Source: Spirochaetaceae bacterium (GTDB lineage: Bacteria > Spirochaetota > Spirochaetia > Treponematales > Breznakiellaceae). From it: DNA of 7,428 nt. The stretch covers positions 1 through 7,428 of the forward strand of contig JAIRZA010000230.1 of assembly GCA_031267475.1 (NCBI GenBank), read 5' to 3'. Below are positions 6,748 to 7,428 of the stretch, piece after piece (the stretch's first letter is position 1; the number at the start of each line of letters is the position of its first letter). The notes beneath the pieces are model-generated. The model searched no databases. It saw nothing but the letters and a program-made list of their open reading frames with translations, and was not told where the DNA came from. The translations under genes were made by a program, and so were the position numbers.

Positions 6748-6777
6748 CCGCGTAGCGGAATGAAACCCGCTGGCGGG
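6748..6777 (+). repeat. Two small palindromes between the direct copies
   Basis: CCGC (6748-6751) pairs with GCGG (6755-6758) around GTA, and CCCGC (6766-6770) pairs with GCGGG (6773-6777) around TG. They are short, but their three-base or tighter loops follow the style of the surrounding palindromes. Confidence 0.5.
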
Positions 6778-6790
6778 CGTGTTCAGCTCC

Positions 6791-6813
6791 GGAGTTTCGC
6801 GGAGCGAAACTCC
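6791..6813 (+). repeat. Palindrome with 10-bp stem, loop GGA
   Basis: Arms GGAGTTTCGC and its exact complement surround GGA. The arms are identical to those at 28-50 and 6895-6917; only the loop differs. Confidence 0.95.
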
Positions 6814-6876
6814 ACGCCCCTCCTCGGTGAGACTCCGGCGATTTCGAGTAGCGAAACTTCACGCTTCCCGGTGAGG

Positions 6877-6896
6877 CCAGCCTCTACAAAGGCTGG
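6877..6896 (+). repeat. 6-bp hairpin overlapping the next palindrome
   Basis: CCAGCC (6877-6882) and GGCTGG (6891-6896) pair around an eight-base loop. Its right arm shares two bases with the palindrome at 6895-6917, so the two structures would compete at that edge. Confidence 0.55.
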
Positions 6897-6917
6897 AGTT
6901 TCGCTATGCGAAACTCC
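6895..6917 (+). repeat. Palindrome with 10-bp stem, loop TAT
   Basis: Arms GGAGTTTCGC and its exact complement surround TAT. This is the third copy in the window with these exact arms, and each copy has a separate or re-used loop triplet (CGT, GGA, TAT). Confidence 0.95.
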
Positions 6918-6921
6918 TTAA

Positions 6922-6940
6922 GCAAGCGCCTAGCGCTTGC
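6922..6940 (+). repeat. Palindrome with 8-bp stem, loop CTA
   Basis: Arms GCAAGCGC and its exact complement surround CTA. The arm sequence is unrelated to GGAGTTT, but the stem closes with GC around a three-base loop as in the others. The following bases resemble the right flank of the palindrome at 6683-6707. Confidence 0.85.
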
Positions 6941-6958
6941 GACACAAACTCCACGCCT

Positions 6959-7315
6959 TTGTCAAAATTTCAACGGCAGGCAGTCGCGTATGCCAATCGC
7001 CTTTATCGTAGTGAAGGGATCAACGCTGGAGCGTTGAGCCAGCCGGACGCATCCCTCGCCTGCCGCCATTTCGGAATACACAGGTCGTACTTCTACCGGT
7101 GGATGGCGCGTTTTGACAAAAGACACCTGTCCTCCCTTGAAGACAAGAAAACCTCCCCCTTAAAAAAACGCCGCCCCGAGTATTCACGCGATTTCACCGC
7201 TAAAGTCCGCAAGATACGGAAAGAGAATCCTACTTACCCCTGCCGAAAAATACACGCGATACTGTCCCGTGAAATGGACTAAGCCGATGTTCCGAGCGCG
7301 GCGACTATCAACCGT
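6959..7315 (+). pseudogene. Broken transposase fragment, IS481/IS3-like N-terminal region
   Basis: An intact frame from a TTG at 6959 encodes 107 residues. It has a helix-turn-helix region, ACRHFGIHRSYFYRWMARFD (54-73 approximately), a basic linker with SPLKKRRPEYSRDF, and a second helical part ending in YPCRKIHAILSREMD. This is the usual N-terminal build of IS481- and IS3-type transposases, which then continue into a DDE integrase core. Here a TAA at 7280 stops the frame, yet the same frame resumes with DVPSAATINR to about 7315, as expected for the next helix. A nonsense mutation therefore interrupts it. The catalytic DDE core is absent from the remaining sequence, so no active enzyme is made. 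The TTG has no ribosome-binding site, and the left end merges into the repeat mosaic. No inverted terminal repeat was identified. Confidence 0.75.
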
Positions 7316-7320
7316 CGCCG
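7299..7320 (+). repeat. 7-bp hairpin at the edge of the transposase remnant
   Basis: CGGCGAC (7299-7305) pairs with GTCGCCG (7314-7320) around an eight-base loop. Similarity to a transposase frame fades at about the same place, so it may mark the break point, or be chance in GC-rich sequence. Confidence 0.45.
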
Positions 7321-7428
7321 ACGACCCCGGAATGCACAGCTCGCAGAATGAGCAAGATTCACGCTTTTACGCGGATTTTGCAATGCTGCCCTGTTTCGAG
7401 CCGCGCAGCCAGCAACAATGCTACGACA
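7316..7428. other. Window end without a recognised feature
   Basis: The last 113 bases hold frames that stay open on the plus strand in two phases, but none continues the transposase and none has a recognisable motif such as a DDE core. A gene that begins or ends outside the window cannot be excluded. Confidence 0.4.

Larger units (their letters stand above)
6669..6840 (+). repeat. Two imperfect direct copies of a ~108-bp unit
   Basis: A 21-base segment at 6669-6689 recurs exactly at 6777-6797, and an 18-base segment beginning CTCGGTGAGACTCC at 6716-6733 recurs exactly at 6823-6840. The spacings are 108 and 107 bases. Each copy encloses a GGAGTTT palindrome. A third, decayed copy may begin near 6850, where GCGAAACTTCACGC and CGGTGAG recur. 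Confidence 0.85.
6655..6957. repeat. Mosaic of palindromic repeats, no gene
   Basis: The 300-base stretch between the radical SAM start and the transposase remnant holds no credible gene. It contains at least five perfect stem-loops of 8-11 bp with three-base loops, plus several smaller ones. The motif AAACTCC followed by AYGCC recurs at 6701-6712, 6807-6818 and 6946-6957. Open frames across it are by-products of the repeats. The first 53 bases are the inverted counterpart of 28-78. Individual palindromes are listed separately. Confidence 0.85.

Noticed and set aside
6644..6862. A small protein on the minus strand across the repeats
   Set aside because: Its sequence is only the translation of the palindromic repeats (recurring SGAEHA-like units), with no start signal of its own.
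6655..6957. A CRISPR array
   Set aside because: The palindromes vary in arm sequence and spacing, and there are no equal-length unique spacers between identical direct repeats and no cas genes in the window.
6655..6957. Integron attC sites
   Set aside because: The palindromes are perfect and short-looped and lack the paired R and L boxes with GTTRRRY/RYYYAAC ends. No cassette genes or integrase are present.

Overview
The window is bacterial, with a base composition that looks roughly balanced between GC and AT. It has compact, mostly operon-like gene packing and highly palindromic intergenic repeats. No rRNA or marker gene is present, so the lineage stays open. The repeat-rich spacers, the KaiC/RecA-like ATPase and the composition would fit a Treponema-like spirochaete from a gut community, but this is a weak inference from memory of similar genomes.

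Layout. Positions 28-78 hold a composite palindromic repeat. A full-length pyruvate kinase with the Bacillus-type C-terminal extra domain follows at 118-1929 (+), behind an extended -10 box placed so close to the ATG that the mRNA may be leaderless. A 159-bp spacer with a candidate promoter and a perfect 10-bp hairpin leads into a tight three-gene cluster on the same strand: a small P-loop ATPase of unknown role (2089-2787), a GtrB/DPM1-type polyprenyl-phosphate glycosyltransferase with two membrane helices (2799-3794), and the acetolactate synthase catalytic subunit (3820-5604). A radical SAM protein (5601-6647, -) converges on the synthase gene, and the two stop codons share one CTAG.

From 6655 to about 6957 there is no gene. 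The stretch is a mosaic of short perfect palindromes with mostly three-base loops, partly arranged as two direct copies about 108 bp apart. The first part of this mosaic is the inverted counterpart of the repeat at 28-78, so the five intact genes lie between inverted repeat copies. The window ends in a broken transposase fragment (6959 to about 7315) and about 110 bases without a recognisable feature.

The genes connect only loosely. Pyruvate kinase makes pyruvate, which acetolactate synthase consumes for branched-chain amino acids, while the glycosyltransferase belongs to envelope glycan modification. The ATPase and the radical SAM enzyme have no assigned substrate. I see no complete new system. 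The most notable elements are the palindrome mosaic and its inverted pair, the uncharacterised ATPase and radical SAM protein, and the missing acetolactate synthase regulatory subunit.
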